This document shows, in pieces, positions 41,658 through 54,868 of a DNA stretch of 64,000 nt. Made by a program: the position numbers and the translations under genes. The notes beneath the pieces are model-generated. The model worked only from the letters and a program-made list of their open reading frames with translations, made no database searches and was not told the origin of the DNA. Within the stretch, counting starts at the first letter, position 1. The number at the start of each line of letters is the position of its first letter. The stretch is from Caenorhabditis remanei (taxonomy: Eukaryota; Nematoda; Chromadorea; Rhabditida; Rhabditidae): positions 13,578,001 to 13,642,000 of the forward strand of contig NC_071332.1 in the NCBI RefSeq assembly GCF_010183535.1, given 5' to 3'.

Positions 41658-44371
41658 TTATTTATTTGAATATACCCGACGCTCTTCTAAATTTGTACTC
41701 AAAGGTTTCTCTGATACTTCTTCCACATCAGCATCCCACAACTCTCCTTCTTTAGCTTTTGGAAGTTTCGAGTTATCAATTCCGGCGTCTCCAGCTCTCC
41801 GGCCACCCCCACCAATAATTGCTTCGATCAGTATTTTTTCTAGTCTGGAGTTGGTTTTAGAAAATAAAAACTTGTTTTCGATAGCTCAAGACGAAGCTCA
41901 CTTTGAAAATGGAATCTCAAAGAAGCAACTCCAGAAAAATGCAAAAATATATGTAAGCAATGCTGTCGGTACCGAGTAATACATGAACTGGAAAAATCAG
42001 CATTTGAAGGAAGCACTATTGTAAACTCACAATTTGGAAACTTGAGTAAAAATGAATACTGACGCCTCCGATGCTGAGGTAAAAATATAAAATAACATAA
42101 TGGACAATGTATGCACAGTATGACAATCTTCCGAGTGGTTGCCAAGAAGGATGAGACATAAAATTTTCAATAGGTCCTGGAAACGGAAAATTTGATACAT
42201 TTATCTGTATCAAGTTCATTGAAAGCCTTACCTCCCCATCCCATATGATTTGCAACAATCACCCAGGAGACTGCTATGGCCCAGCCTATCCGAGAGAAGT
42301 TATAATAGGAAGCACGGATGAAGATACTGAAGAAAAAACTGTTCCTAATCAATCTGTATCCCCTTTCTTACCTCCACAGTATTCCTCTATCATAATCATA
42401 ACTTGAAAATATACACATCATAGCTATTCCAAAAGCAATGAGCCATCCAGTTATCGATAACGCCCAATTCAAACGAACCTTCCGTTTTCCATAGGTTGCA
42501 AGGAAGTATCCAACTAAGATTCCGATGAAATATGGGGTACCACGAATCCATGGTTTATCATAGATAATGTCGTAAAAGTATGTTTTGTCTCTTGAAAATG
42601 GATATTTGCAAAGAGAAAACTATTAATCTCGATACTAACCCATCTCCAAAAAAGTCAGCAGGCAAATCATAAGTACCAAACAGAACGTAAACTGCGACTA
42701 CACTACCAACTATTGCTGCAACCAGAAGAGCTGTCCCAACAGCAAATGAAAAATACAATCCAATCAAAAATATTGGAGCAACTAGGTACAATTGGGTATC
42801 TACACCAAGATACCAGGTGATACCGTAACATTGATTCGCGTTTGGAAACAAATTATTGATATAAAGCATGTTCTGCCACCAGTACTGAGCACAAACATCC
42901 GCTTGCGGGTTTAGTTGGTCTGAAATAAACAGCAATAACAGAATGTGAGCTAAGGATAAATCCGAGATTGTATTTTAAAAACTTACTCATCTGAGAAGCT
43001 ACACCAGGACCTTGAATATAATATCCATAAACCACTAAGAATCCGATAAACACCATCAATGGCGGAGTCAAGCGAAGGTACCTGTGAACGTAAAAAAGAA
43101 TCCAAGTCACTGGACTCTTGATTTGAGATAGCTTTGGTCTTGTCTTGAAGAAAAGATAAGCGACGACGATTCCAGATAACAAGAAGAAAGTGTCGACTGA
43201 GAAAAAAGCGCTCAAGACCAAGTGGTTCCAGAAACGACCAGTGAATGGGAGAACCGAAAGAACTTGATCTAAAAAAGAAAAGCCTCAAAAAGATTTAAAG
43301 ATGCCATTTTCGACTCACCTGGCATCATCAAATATGAAAATGTGTGTCCTGTGATCACCCAGAGTATTGACAGAAAGCGAATACAATCCAAACATTTGAT
43401 GAATCCAGGCTTCTGTTCCTTCACCGATAAGAGTAAACCAGCATTTGTCCACATTGAGAATGCCATAGCCATTTGAAGTAATTTCCCATCTTTCCTCACT
43501 ACATCCTCTTTTTTCATAGTGTCTTTCAGATAATCAGCCAACGTAGTAACGACAACAATAGATACCATTACTGCCATGAAAGATGTGAACCCCCAGAATG
43601 CGGGTGTTTTTTTGACTGGATACTTTGAACAAAACGCACCACAGGCGGTGAATGGTTGATTTGAAATCTGATTGTAGACTGTCGGAAGATCATCTTGTGA
43701 ACAAGAATATGGCATACAGACTGCACCGCGGATGGCGGTGGAAGTGGGTTCACCATCAGACATTTGACATGTGGCATTCTATTTAAAAAATCATAAAATA
43801 TATATATAAAGGTGACACTCTGAAAAAGGATGAAAATGATAGAAAACCTACTTTTCCCGGGAACAAGATCATGTAGCAGTAATTTGTCTCATATTTCTCG
43901 CCGCTAATCCTTTCACATTCTTGATAAGACCCATCCCATAACAGGGGTACTTGAAAAATTCCACTCGCTGGGAATTTCCCCCATGCATCGTATTCTGAAA
44001 ATAAATTATATAAAACTTTTGAAATTGTTTCGCAAAGAAAGAAGAAAACTTGAAGAACAAGTTTGAAACCGTTCCGAAACTCTTACGTTCAACTGCGTAA
44101 AGGTTGTCTTCTATAATCTTTTCTTCGCCTTTTGTACAATTTTTCCCTGTCAAGCAGTTATTCGACACCTCTGCTACCAGTTTCAGAGAGTTCAGCCATG
44201 TTTCTGTGTCGTTTGCACATTGAGCACTCACTCCAGTGACGTTTGAAGTTAAAAAGACCTCCTGAATCAAAAAAGATGTGATGAACAGAAAATGCTGAAA
44301 CTAACCTTCCATGATTGTCCAGCGACTAGAGTGAACAAGAAAAAGAAAAAAGAAAATGTTAAAATAATCAT
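41658..44371 (-). CDS. NRF-6-like O-acyltransferase homologue, copy B
   Basis: Exons 44306-44371, 44087-44261, 43852-43994, 43319-43778, 42987-43268, 42640-42919, 42372-42590, 42232-42326, 42031-42176, 41902-41987, 41658-41844. 712 residues. Exons 5-10 have lengths 282/280/219/95/146/86, the same as copies A and D. Signal peptide MIILTFSFFFLFTLVAG; NRF cysteines CANDTETW, CMPYSCSQDDLPTVY; catalytic-type His in VTGHTFSYL; FYVHRYLRLTPP. The tail (GELWDADVEEVSEKP) is shared with copy D, but the last dozen residues differ. The stop TAA at 41658 is followed after 9 bp by the retrotransposon, so the original 3' UTR has been displaced about 11 kb away. Confidence 0.82.
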
Positions 44372-44946
44372 ACTTCAATTTTCTGACCATGAAACTTTAC
44401 GATCTTTGTGTTTTAAATATGCACTCATAGTTATCAGAGTAGACGGGGGAGAGTAATGATTTTTTTCATTCATAGTGAGTTTCTTAATCATTAGTCTAAC
44501 CGATAAGGCCTGGAAAATGTAGTCATTCTCGAATTTTTTTGTGTTCCAAATACGAAAATAAGAGGAGGAATCACTAGTGGTATAGTATCCGGGTAGAGTG
44601 ACTTTGACCCTCGGAAGTGGAAACATGTTTAAAATTATTCAACGTGAGGTTGACAAAAAAGTTTTAATGTAGCATCCCGATAATCTGAAATGTATGATTT
44701 CATTGTGATCAAAAATTAAATTAAAACAGAACACGTGTTCTATTTTCAGAACCATAAAGTGATGTGATTTTTCGCATATATTCAATTACAGATCAGAAGA
44801 ATATGAAACTCGCAAGATACTACGAATTACGGATCAGGACTGATCTGTTCCAAAAATAATGAGGCGAACTTCGTTTGTGGTGAACGATAAGACATTATTG
44901 AAGAAATCAGTTTATAAAAATAATCCAAACTAGAAACACATTTCTG
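44372..44946. other. Intergenic between copies B and C
   Basis: Copy-B promoter and copy-C 3' flank. A CTGATAA/TTATCAG-type GATA site near 44435 is also seen upstream of copies C and D. No gene seen. Confidence 0.4.
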
Positions 44947-47486
44947 CTACACACGAATTGTCAACTTATCCTTATTTCCAACATCCCACAGACCTCCTTC
45001 TGGCGTTCCTTCATGTGAGTTAATTCTTTTTTGAACTGGACTATCGCCAACTTTCCCAGATGTTTGCCGGACACCCACGCCAATAACTGCCTCAATAAGC
45101 ATTTTTTCCAGTCTGCAAACGTCATTATTTGTAGTATGATACCTCTTATCAGGACTCACTTCAAAAACGGAATTTCAAAGAAGCAGCTCCAAAAAAATGC
45201 AAAAATATAAGACATCACTGTTGCCGGTATTGAGTAATACATAAACTGAAATTAGTCAATTTCAAGAATGACTCGACACTTTATGTGAAACTCACAATTT
45301 GAAAACTGGAATAGAAGTGTACACTGACCCCTGAAACGCTTACATACCAGTACAACACCATCAAGTGAACAATATAAGCACAGTAGGACAATCTACCGAA
45401 TGGTTGCCAAATGGGGTGTGACATGAAGTTGTCAATAGGTCCTTTAAGTTGAATAAGAACATACTATCACCAGAAGACTACTGTACCTCCCCATCCCATA
45501 TGATTAGCAACAATAACCCAAGAGACTGCTATGGCCCAGGCTATCCGTGAGAAGTTATAGTATGAAGCACGAATAAAGACACTGAATCGAAAAAATCTTT
45601 CAGATTGTCTATTCTCACACCTACCTCCAGTATATTCTCTTATCATAGTCGTAGGTAGAGAAAAGACACATGACAGCTATTCCGAAGGCAATGAGCCATC
45701 CAGTTACGGAAAGTGCCCAGTTCAAACGAATTTTTCGTCTTCCGTAGGTAGCAATGATGTACCCAATAAAAAGACCGATGAAATATGGGGTACAACGAAC
45801 CCACGGTTTGTCATAAACAACATTGTAGAAATGGGAAACGTCTCTACAAAAAAAAAGAATTAAAAAAAAAGTCTAGTGTCTTGATGCTCACCCAACTCCA
45901 AAAAAGTCTGCTGGTAAATCATATACGCTGAACAAAATATACACAGTAATTACACTTCCAACGATTGCTGAAACTAGAAGAGCAGTCCCAGCAGCAAATG
46001 AGAAATACAATCCAATCAAAAACACTGGAGCAATCAGATACAGTTGAGTATCCACACCAAGGTACCACGTGATACCGTAGCATTGGTCTTTACCAGACCC
46101 TAAATTGTTGATGTACAGCATATTCTTCCACCAGTTCACGGAGCAACTATCAACCTTTGGGAGCAGTCTATCTGAAAAATTAGATCAACTTCTTGAAAAC
46201 GAGGAGGATTCAGTAAAACTCACTCAATTGAGAAGCAACTTCAGGACCTTGAATATAATACCCGTAGACTACAAAAAATCCAATGAAGAACATCAATGGT
46301 GGAGTGAGCCGAAGATACCGATGAACATAAAATAAGATCCAAGTAACGGGTCTCTTGACTTGAGATGGTTTCAGTCTGGTCTTGAAGAATAAATATGAGA
46401 CCACAATTCCAGATAACAGAAAGAAAGTGTCAACAGCATAGAATGCATTTGTGATGAAATGATTCCAAAATCTGGTGGTGAATGGAAGGATTGTGAGAAC
46501 TTGATCAGGAACGACTATATATTTGAATGAGTGTCCTGTGACTACCCATAACATTGACAACAATCTGATGCAGTCGAGACATTTGATGAATCCAGGCTTC
46601 TGTTCCTTCACAGACAAGAGTAATTCAGCATTTGTCCACATTGAGAATGCCATAGCCATTTGAAGTAATTTCCCATCTTTCCTAACTTCATCCTCTTTTT
46701 TCAAAGTGTCTTTCAGATAATCAATCAATGTAGAAATCAACACAATAGCCGTCATAACTGCCATGAAAGCTGTGAATTCCCAGAATACGGCGGTCTTTTT
46801 GACTGGATACTTTGAACAAAATGCAGCACAGGCAGTAAATGGTTGATTGGAAATCTGATTGTAGACTGTCGGAAGATCTTCTTGAGAACAAGAATACGGC
46901 ATACAGACTGCACCACGTAGGTAGATAGAATTGGGCCTACCATTTGACATGTGGCACGTTGCATTCTTAAAGCTTTGTTTGATGACATTTGTTAGTGAAA
47001 GAGATACTCACTTTTCCAGGAAACAGAACCATGTAACAGTAATTAGTCTCATATTTTTGTCCATTTATCCTTTCACATTCCTGATAAGATCCTTCCATCA
47101 ACAGGGGAGCTTGAAAAATTGCGGTAAGAGGAATTTTCCCCCAAGCATCATACTCTGAGATACAGTTGATAATAAATATGGTTGTTTCAGATTCACTCAC
47201 GTTCAACTGCATAAAAATTATCTTCAATAATCTTTTCTTCTTCTTTTGTACAGTTCTTCTCAATCAGACATTTCACAGACACCTCTTCCGCTAGCTTCAG
47301 AGAATTCTGCCATGTTTCTGTGTCGTTTGCACATTGCGAACTCACTCCAGTGATTTTTTGAAATTGATCCTGAACACACAAAGTTCGATATTCTTTTTCC
47401 AAGAATAGAAACTGAATTACCTTCCAAGCCTGTCCGGAGGTTTTGCTCAAAATAACTGCTAAAATGAATAGAATAAAAATGTTCAT
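44947..47486 (-). CDS. NRF-6-like O-acyltransferase homologue, copy C
   Basis: Ten exons: 47421-47486, 47201-47369, 47012-47154, 46224-46965, 45892-46171, 45625-45843, 45487-45581, 45296-45441, 45160-45245, 44947-45112. 703 residues. The 742-bp fourth exon equals exactly the sum of exons 4 and 5 of copy B (460+282), with VPDQVLTILPF running across the old junction. One intron has therefore been removed precisely. Catalytic-type His in VTGHSFKY; FYVHRYLRLTPPLM. The C-terminal tail (GVGVRQTSGKVGDSPVQKR...) diverges from B and D. The exon-9 acceptor AACTTAAAG is atypical. Confidence 0.82.
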
Positions 47487-47972
47487 AGCTCTGTGTTTTC
47501 ACATCATCAATCAACTGTTTATATATATACCTGCGCTTATCACAGACAGGAAAATCGGAAACTGGAAGATTTTAAAGATTATGATTAGACTGATAAGAAG
47601 AGATCAGTTGAAGCACAAAGCGAAATTTCCATTTCAACAATAAGAAGCTGTTGTTGAGTTTTGTATGATCATTAGTGGACTCTATCGGCGTGTCCAATGT
47701 CCATTGATGCGAACGTTGTAGAGCTTTAAAATATCTCATCTTTCCGAACGTCTTCTGAAATTTATTTGAAAATATCTCGATTTTGTGGTTTGCAGTCACA
47801 TTTTGATCATAATTTTTTTTCGATTTGTTTTCAGTTTTCATTCATCAGTTGACTTTGTGTGCGTTTCGACGCCATTGTTAATGTATAGTTTTGTTCAAAA
47901 TAATTTATTTAAGAGTTTGAAATATTACATTTAAAATGAAATTTACAATTTTATAATACATCTCTCCAATAT
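47487..47972. other. Intergenic between copies C and D
   Basis: Contains a GATA-type site (CGCTTATCACAG near 47534) in the copy-C promoter region. AATAATTTATTT near 47900 serves copy D. An 89-codon minus frame at 47572 is unsupported. Confidence 0.35.
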
Positions 47973-50709
47973 CTATACTCGTAACGTTTCTCTGTTCTGC
48001 TCTTCCACATTTGTACTCCAAGGTTTCTCTGATACTTCTTCCACATCAGCATCCCACAACTCTCCTTCTTTAGCTTTTGGAATTTTTGTCTTCAACGTCA
48101 ACTTGTTCTCGATTCTACTGTCCCCAACTCTACCAGTTGATTGTTGTGTACCCGCGCCAATAATCGCCTCGATCATCATTTTTTCAAGTCTCAAATGTTC
48201 CTTATTTTCAGCTGATACTTGTGATGAAAACTCACTTTAAAACTGGAATTTCGAAGAAACAACTCCAGAAGAATGCAAAAATGTAGGATAATAGTGTAGT
48301 AGGAACCGAGTAATACATAAACTGAAAAATATTAAAATTAAGAAAACCCATTGTCATCTCAGGTAACTTACAATTTGAAAGCTGGAATAAAAATGCATAC
48401 TGACATCTCCGATGCTCAAGTAAACATACAATACTACCAAATGAACTATGAAAGCACAGTATGATAGCCTTCCAAATGGCTGCCAGATAGGATGGGACAT
48501 GAAATTGTCAATCGGACCTGGAATTGAAAGTCACAGTGAGAAAAATAAATTGTTGGAATACTTTACCTCCCCATCCCATATGATTAGCAACAATGACCCA
48601 TGATACTGCAATGGACCAAGCAATCCGAGAGAAGTTGTAGTAGGAGGCTCGAATGAAGACACTGAAATTATTACTTCATCTCTATATTTTTATTTCACAC
48701 CCACCTCCAATATATTCTCTTATCATAATCGTATGTAGAGAAAAGACACATGACGGCAATTCCGAAGGCAATGAGCCATCCAGTTACGGAAAGTGCCCAG
48801 TTCAAACGGATCTTCCGTTTTCCGTAGGTAGCAATGATGTACCCAACGAAGAGCCCCATTAAATATGGAGTACCGCGCACCCATGGTTTGTCATAGATAA
48901 GGTCGTAGAAGTTTGTGCTGTCTCTGAAAATAAGTCATTTGGAAAATTCATTTCATGTCAATTTTTGTTTGATTATGCATTTTTTTTCATATCAATACTT
49001 ACCCATTTCCAAAAAAGTCGGCTGGCAAGTCATTGACACTAAACAAAATATACACAGTTATGATACTTCCCACAATCGCGGCAGTTAACAACGCGGTTCC
49101 AGCAGCAAATGAGAAATACAATCCAATCAAAAATATTGGAGCAATCAGGTACATCTGCGTATCCACACCAAGATACCACGAGATAGCGTAGCATTGCTTT
49201 GCATCAGGACCCAAATTGTTGATATACAGAACGTTTTTCCACCAATACTTGATACAAGTGTCGACCTCTGGATTCATCTGGTCTGAAAAAAAGTATAATT
49301 TATTCGAATTTGAAATAAAAACTCTTTGATATCTGAAAACTCACTTAATATAGAAGCTACACCAGGACCTTGAATATAATACCCGTAGACTACGAAAAAT
49401 CCAATAAAAATCATAAATGGCGGAGTCAGCCGAAGGTATCTGTGAACATAAAAAAGAATCCAAGTCACGGGACTCTTGATTTGAGATGGTTTCGGTCGTG
49501 TCTTAAAAAAAAGATAAGCGACGACGATTCCGGATAATAAGAAGAAAGTGTCGACGGAGAAGAAGGCGCTCATAATCAAATGATTCCAGAAGCGACCGGT
49601 AAATGGAAGGAGTCCGAGGAGCTGATCTGAAAAATGATATTTTTGAATTTTCTAGTTGTTTTGTGTGATTGTTCTCTGATTTTCTATTTACCTGGCACCA
49701 TCAAATGCTGAAATGTGTGTCCCGTTACTACCCACAACATTGACAAGAACCTGATGCAGTCAAGACATTTGATGAATCCGGGCTTCTGTTCCTTCACGGA
49801 TAAGAGTAAACTTGCATTTGTCCACATCGAGAATGCCATAGCCATTTGAAGCAATTTCCCATCTTTCCTCACTTCATCCTCTTTTTTCAAAGTGTCTTTC
49901 AGATAATCAGCCAACGTAGTAACCACAACAATAGCCACCATTACTGCCATGAAAGTTGTGAACCCCCAGAATGCAGGTGTCTTTTTGACTGGATACTTTG
50001 AACAAAACGTTCCGCAAGCAGTAAATGGTTGATCAGAAATTTGATTATAGACGGCTGGAAGATCCTCTTGAGAACAAGAATACGGCATGCAAACAGCTCT
50101 ACGCAGAAAGAGCGAAGAAGTGGGTTCACCGTTCGACATGAGGCATGTCGCATTCTGTAAATTAGATTAAAAACTTTCCGAGTTTGATAAGATTCATCTC
50201 AGAAACTTACTTTTCCCGGGAACAAAATCATATAGCAGTAATTTGTCTCATATTTCTGTCCACTGATCCTCTCACACTCTTGATATGAACCATCCCATAA
50301 GATGGAGATTTGGAAGAGTCCAGTCAAGGGGATTTTTCCCCATGCGTCGTATTCTGAGAAATACTTTTTTTGAAAGCTTTTTCGAGTTAATAAAAAACTA
50401 ACGCTCAACTGCGTAAAAGTTCTTTTCAATAATTTTTTCTTCCGCTTTTGTACACTTCTTCTCAATTAAACATTTTGCAGACACCTCTGCCACCAGCTTC
50501 AAAGATTTCTGCCAGCTTTCCGTGTCACTTGCACATTGAGCGCTCACTCCAGTAATTTTTGAAGTGAGAAATATATCCTGAATATCAAAAATAAATAATT
50601 AGGAGAACATGAAAATTTTACTACAATTTTGATTTAAACTCACCTTCCAAGATTGCCCAGCCGCAGTATGGAAAAGAAATAAGAAGGAAACAAACGTTAA
50701 AAGTTTCAT
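47973..50709 (-). CDS. NRF-6-like O-acyltransferase homologue, copy D
   Basis: Exons 50644-50709, 50403-50577, 50211-50353, 49692-50154, 49345-49626, 49003-49282, 48705-48923, 48567-48661, 48372-48517, 48236-48321, 47973-48189. 723 residues, the longest copy. Signal peptide MKLLTFVSFLFLFHTAAG. NRF domain with CMPYSCSQEDLPAVYNQISD; VTGHTFQHL; FYVHRYLRLTPPFM. The last exon shares AKEGELWDADVEEVSEKP with B, so B and D look like the closest pair at the 3' end. GTTATCAGG lies about 60 bp upstream of the start, a GATA-type site fitting intestinal expression; that is inference. Confidence 0.83.
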
Positions 50710-52848
50710 TTTCGTTTTCTGAATACAAAATGCTATCAATCATTGAGTGTTATATATGTACTTATTGTTATCAGGGAAGGTGTGAGAGTGACGATTTTCT
50801 CATTCACAGAGCGATTGTGAATCATTTGTCTAACTGATAAGCCTGGAAAATGAAATCATTTCTCTCATTTTTCGGTCAAAATACGGAAAAAAAGTGAAGA
50901 ACCTGATGGTCTTTTATCCGGAATGAGCGAGCTTGACATTTCGAAGCAGAGAACTAATGATGAGAGAACAATATCCAACTTTCCAACAACTCGTTTTCAC
51001 TTTTTAAGTTTATTAGAATTGATGAAAAACTACCAATTCCAACTTTGGAAGTTTTTTATTCGGATATCGAAGAGTTTTTTTTATTGTACGCTCATGCTGA
51101 TAGTAAATAGTTACAGTTATTCAGGAAGCAATTTTAGTTATTTCGAATATTCCGGGCATTCGGTCTTAAAAATTGTGCTCCCAACCAAATTGAATGTAGT
51201 TTTCTCTCTCCACAGAATCTTTTTCTGACCGAAATTTTCATTTTTCTGACTTTAATCCATAAATCACTCTATTTGATCCTAACCGTTTGTTATCTTTTTC
51301 TGTCCAAAATTTGCACAAACCTCAAACTGATAAGATCAATTTGTTCCTTTGTGCACAGATCAAACCAACCTACGATTCTCTTTTCCCATGTATATCATTG
51401 TTTGCTTCCATCTGGTCAATGAACTAATTGGAAACGTTTTGAAAATTTTAATGTATGGATAAATTACTTAAAACTTTCGAGAAAATGTTTATTGTATTTT
51501 AGATCAAAACGACCCGGAGTCTGTAGACAGATGACCTCATTGCTGTCTTAGTTACTCATTCCATTACCACCCGGTCAAAATAAAACGCTTCAGAGTTCTT
51601 CTTGCCAAAACTTGAAATTTTGGCTGAGGCTATCTTATTGTAATTCTGACCAGTTTCTCAACAAACTTTCTGTTCACCTGAATGACCAAGTGGTCTGCTT
51701 TCCTTTTCATGTCTCGATTTCATATTTTCCTAAAACAATTGTACCTGCTTTGAGATATAACGGAGAATCTTTAAAAATTAGAAAGTTTTTAAGAGATCCG
51801 TCGATGCGATATTCGTTGTTTCACGGATGGAACGAAGAAGGAAAATTGGGTCATTGGGAATCCGGCCCGTAGGGTCATTTCGGACGGAAAACGGAGAAGC
51901 AGAGCGGTTTTGTGTTGGTGGAAAACTCTTGTATTCTCTCTGCAACTGAAAATGGCGAGTTTTTTTTTTGAAATTGGAATTCTCGGTTTTGTTATTTGAT
52001 TTAATGATCGGAAGTATTCTGTTGGGTTCTATTAAAAGTTTTTGAATATTTTGAGACTTCCTGTTTGTTTAATAACCTTAAAAAAACTTATTTCTTAAGC
52101 TTAAAATATTTTGCAAAAGAAACCTTATCGCTTTTCCGAATCTCTAGACATATTCCGTCATTAAATTTACAAAATGTTTTTCACGGACCATACACATAAA
52201 AAATTTCAGCATGTCCGCTATTTTCCTATCAAAAAAACGCAACTTTTTTTCCTGAAATTAAGATGAAGATTGATGGAATCAAAAAGAATTCCGGTTTTTG
52301 GTCTTTTAAAACATAGAAAAAATAGAAAAAGACATGGAGATGGAAATGAAAAGATTCGGAAATTAGATATTCGAAACATTTTCAAATTTTCAAAACGTAG
52401 AGCTAGGTGGCCAAACTGTGAGAGCAAAAGTATTTTTATTTCAAAACAAGCAAGCGGAAAGTGAATTTTGTAAATCAATGTTCGTGCAGCACCAACGCTT
52501 GTAGCAATTTTAGACAAATGAGAATTCTCATTTCTTCCGATTTTTGATTTCCATATTCCAATCATAATTTTCAATCAAAAATTTATGAATATAGATTCAT
52601 CGCCGTTTTTTCGTTCAAATCTCTCCTTTTTTGCCTATTCCATCTTTAAAGACTAGATACATTATGATGATTTTAGAGATTTGACTACATGAATTAAATC
52701 ATATTCTTTTATTTCTCTATCTTCCGATAGATTTATAAAAAAATATTAAAATTCTGAAGGAATAAGGAGGAAGAACTTTTATCTTTATTTCCGATCTCAA
52801 AATAAATAGGATGTCTTTCAGATCGCCAGACTGTGTCATCATTTGGAA
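50710..52848. other. Intergenic, 2.1 kb
   Basis: AT-rich. Short open frames at 50923, 51612 and 52218-52574 show no splice structure or domain. I see no gene, RNA or repeat I can support. Confidence 0.4.
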
Positions 52849-54777
52849 ATGGTTGGACATGCCAAACACTCGGCACCTGTCTTGATTATATTGTTAGTTT
52901 TTGGGATTGCAGTTTTAGTAATCAGGTTTACGGTGAGTTTTGGCTAAGTGTCAGTGTTGTTTCAATTGATTTTATCTTATTTTTATTTCAACCGAGAATC
53001 TCTCTCTTCCAGCAAGTGTACATAGACAACCGAGTCTTCCGACAAAAGGATTTCCTTCAGACACTGAATAACTTATCAGCTCAGGTAATCCATAACAAAA
53101 ACAATGAATTTTATTTCTGTAAGAAGTTTAGATTCCATTCGAAAAGATACACAATGACTATGAGTTCAAAGAGTTCTCCAATGTACTGAAGTCAATGCCG
53201 AAAGCGCCCTACCTGATTTTGGTCAGTTTCAGTTTTAAATTTGATTATCCTCTATCATTTCTTTTAATAAATAGGAAGTGATATACAATTTCTGTGTGGA
53301 TGAAAGTGTAAAAGTGTTTTTAGACTTTTAAAATATTGTACACAGATAAATTGAAGCTAAAGCCAAAATTATTAAATCACAAATAACTCCTCATTCAGAA
53401 AATAAAATTATTTTCCTAATCCTCTATTTTTTCAATCTATCTCTTTCCCGTCAATGTTAAAAAGACCTGCAAAATCTATCACGAAATTGCATAGATTCAA
53501 TTAGAGATATCTGGAAAAAAAGCGGATTCAGTTGTGAATCGGCCAGTTTGGATTGTTACAATCGTCCGTGATACAAACAGACAGAGAGAATCGATTCGAG
53601 AGAATGCGTGTAACAGACCTGCTAACAAAACATCCAAATTCATTCAATAATGTGTTTAAGTTCCGTTATTTTTTCCAGTATGACTCCTCCAATGTTGACG
53701 TTGTCCTCAATCATATTTGCAATCTCAAATTCATTCCCAACACCTTATCTCGACTGGTTGCCGTTGCTTTTGATGAACAAGCGGAGCTCATACTCCGACA
53801 AAAACATCCGATGATCCCAAATGTTCTTATTGATTTAAAACCTTTGGTGGACTCTTTGCACCCCCAGAAACAGAATCGTGGATACCTAATTTACACTTTG
53901 GCATTGGTGGTGCACTCTAAGATCTGTGCTAGTCTAGCTCTTCAAGGAATAGACTTCTGGTCCATGCATCAGGTGGGGTATTTCTTAAAGGAAACATTTC
54001 AAACGGCATCATTAGATAGTTTAGGACACACTGTGGACTCAGAACTTTGATATGATGAATGTGGAGGATAGATATCCAGATGCCAACATGTTGTTTGATA
54101 CAATTGGGAATGAGGTATGGGGTGTTTGAACGCTCAATTAATCAAACATTTCAATTCAGAATCCTCTTTATCATAGAATGAGAGACTGGGTGTGTGGCGC
54201 CACGTTTTTCGTTAGAGGAAATCCGACAACATTTCAATTTTTCAGTCAGGTGAGTTTATATCTGTTTGTGATTCATAACCACTCTTTTTTGATTTAAGGT
54301 TGAATCTTTTATGCTCTCCTATCAAAGTCCCGACTCATCCATTATGACCTATCTTTGTGGCCACCATCACTACAAATGCGAGTTCCTTCCGCAGTGGATG
54401 GTGTCTTCATTCAACTATTTCGAAGGACCGCGCGACAACGTTCCTGTTCTGATTCAGCTAGATGGTGGCAAGAAAACCGGAGAGACTAAAATGGATGTGT
54501 TGAGAAGAGGTCATTTCGTGTTTCGGCATGAAAATGGAACGTGTGATGAGAGATCTTTTCACAAGTTGAGGTGAGTTGGGAGCACAGAGCTAGAATGAAG
54601 TTTACACGGTTTTGTTTCAGAGAATTCGTCAAGTTTGGTTTCCCGGATGTCATCAGAAAAGATGGGTCACTAAAAGAAAATTGGTTTTCAAAAACCATCT
54701 ACTTTTTCAAAAACCTGTTTAACATTGACCCATGGAACCGAAAGTTCTACTTGACTATTCATCAGACACTGATCTAA
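52849..54777 (+). CDS. Nucleotide-diphospho-sugar transferase-like protein, junction uncertain
   Basis: Exons 52849-52932, 53013-53084, 53132-53221, 53507-~53640, 53679-53972, 54025-54114, 54160-54249, 54299-54570, 54621-54777. An N-terminal membrane anchor (VLIILLVFGIAVLVI) suggests a type II Golgi protein. The later exons match the nematode PF03407-type sugar transferase layout: LQGIDFWSMHQDTLWTQNFD, YPDANMLFDTIGNE, MRDWVCGATFFVRGNP, QSPDSSIMTYLCG. Exon 4 starts well (VVNRPVWIVTIVRDTN) but meets TAA at 53648 with no usable phase-0 donor before exon 5. The gene is either broken there or my junction is wrong. All other phases agree. Confidence 0.6.
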
Positions 54778-54868
54778 CAAGTTTCTCAATCTGTACACTT
54801 TTTTTATTGCTTTATTATAAATTTCGGGTTACTCAATAGTAAATTTTTATGTACAATAAATAATTTAT

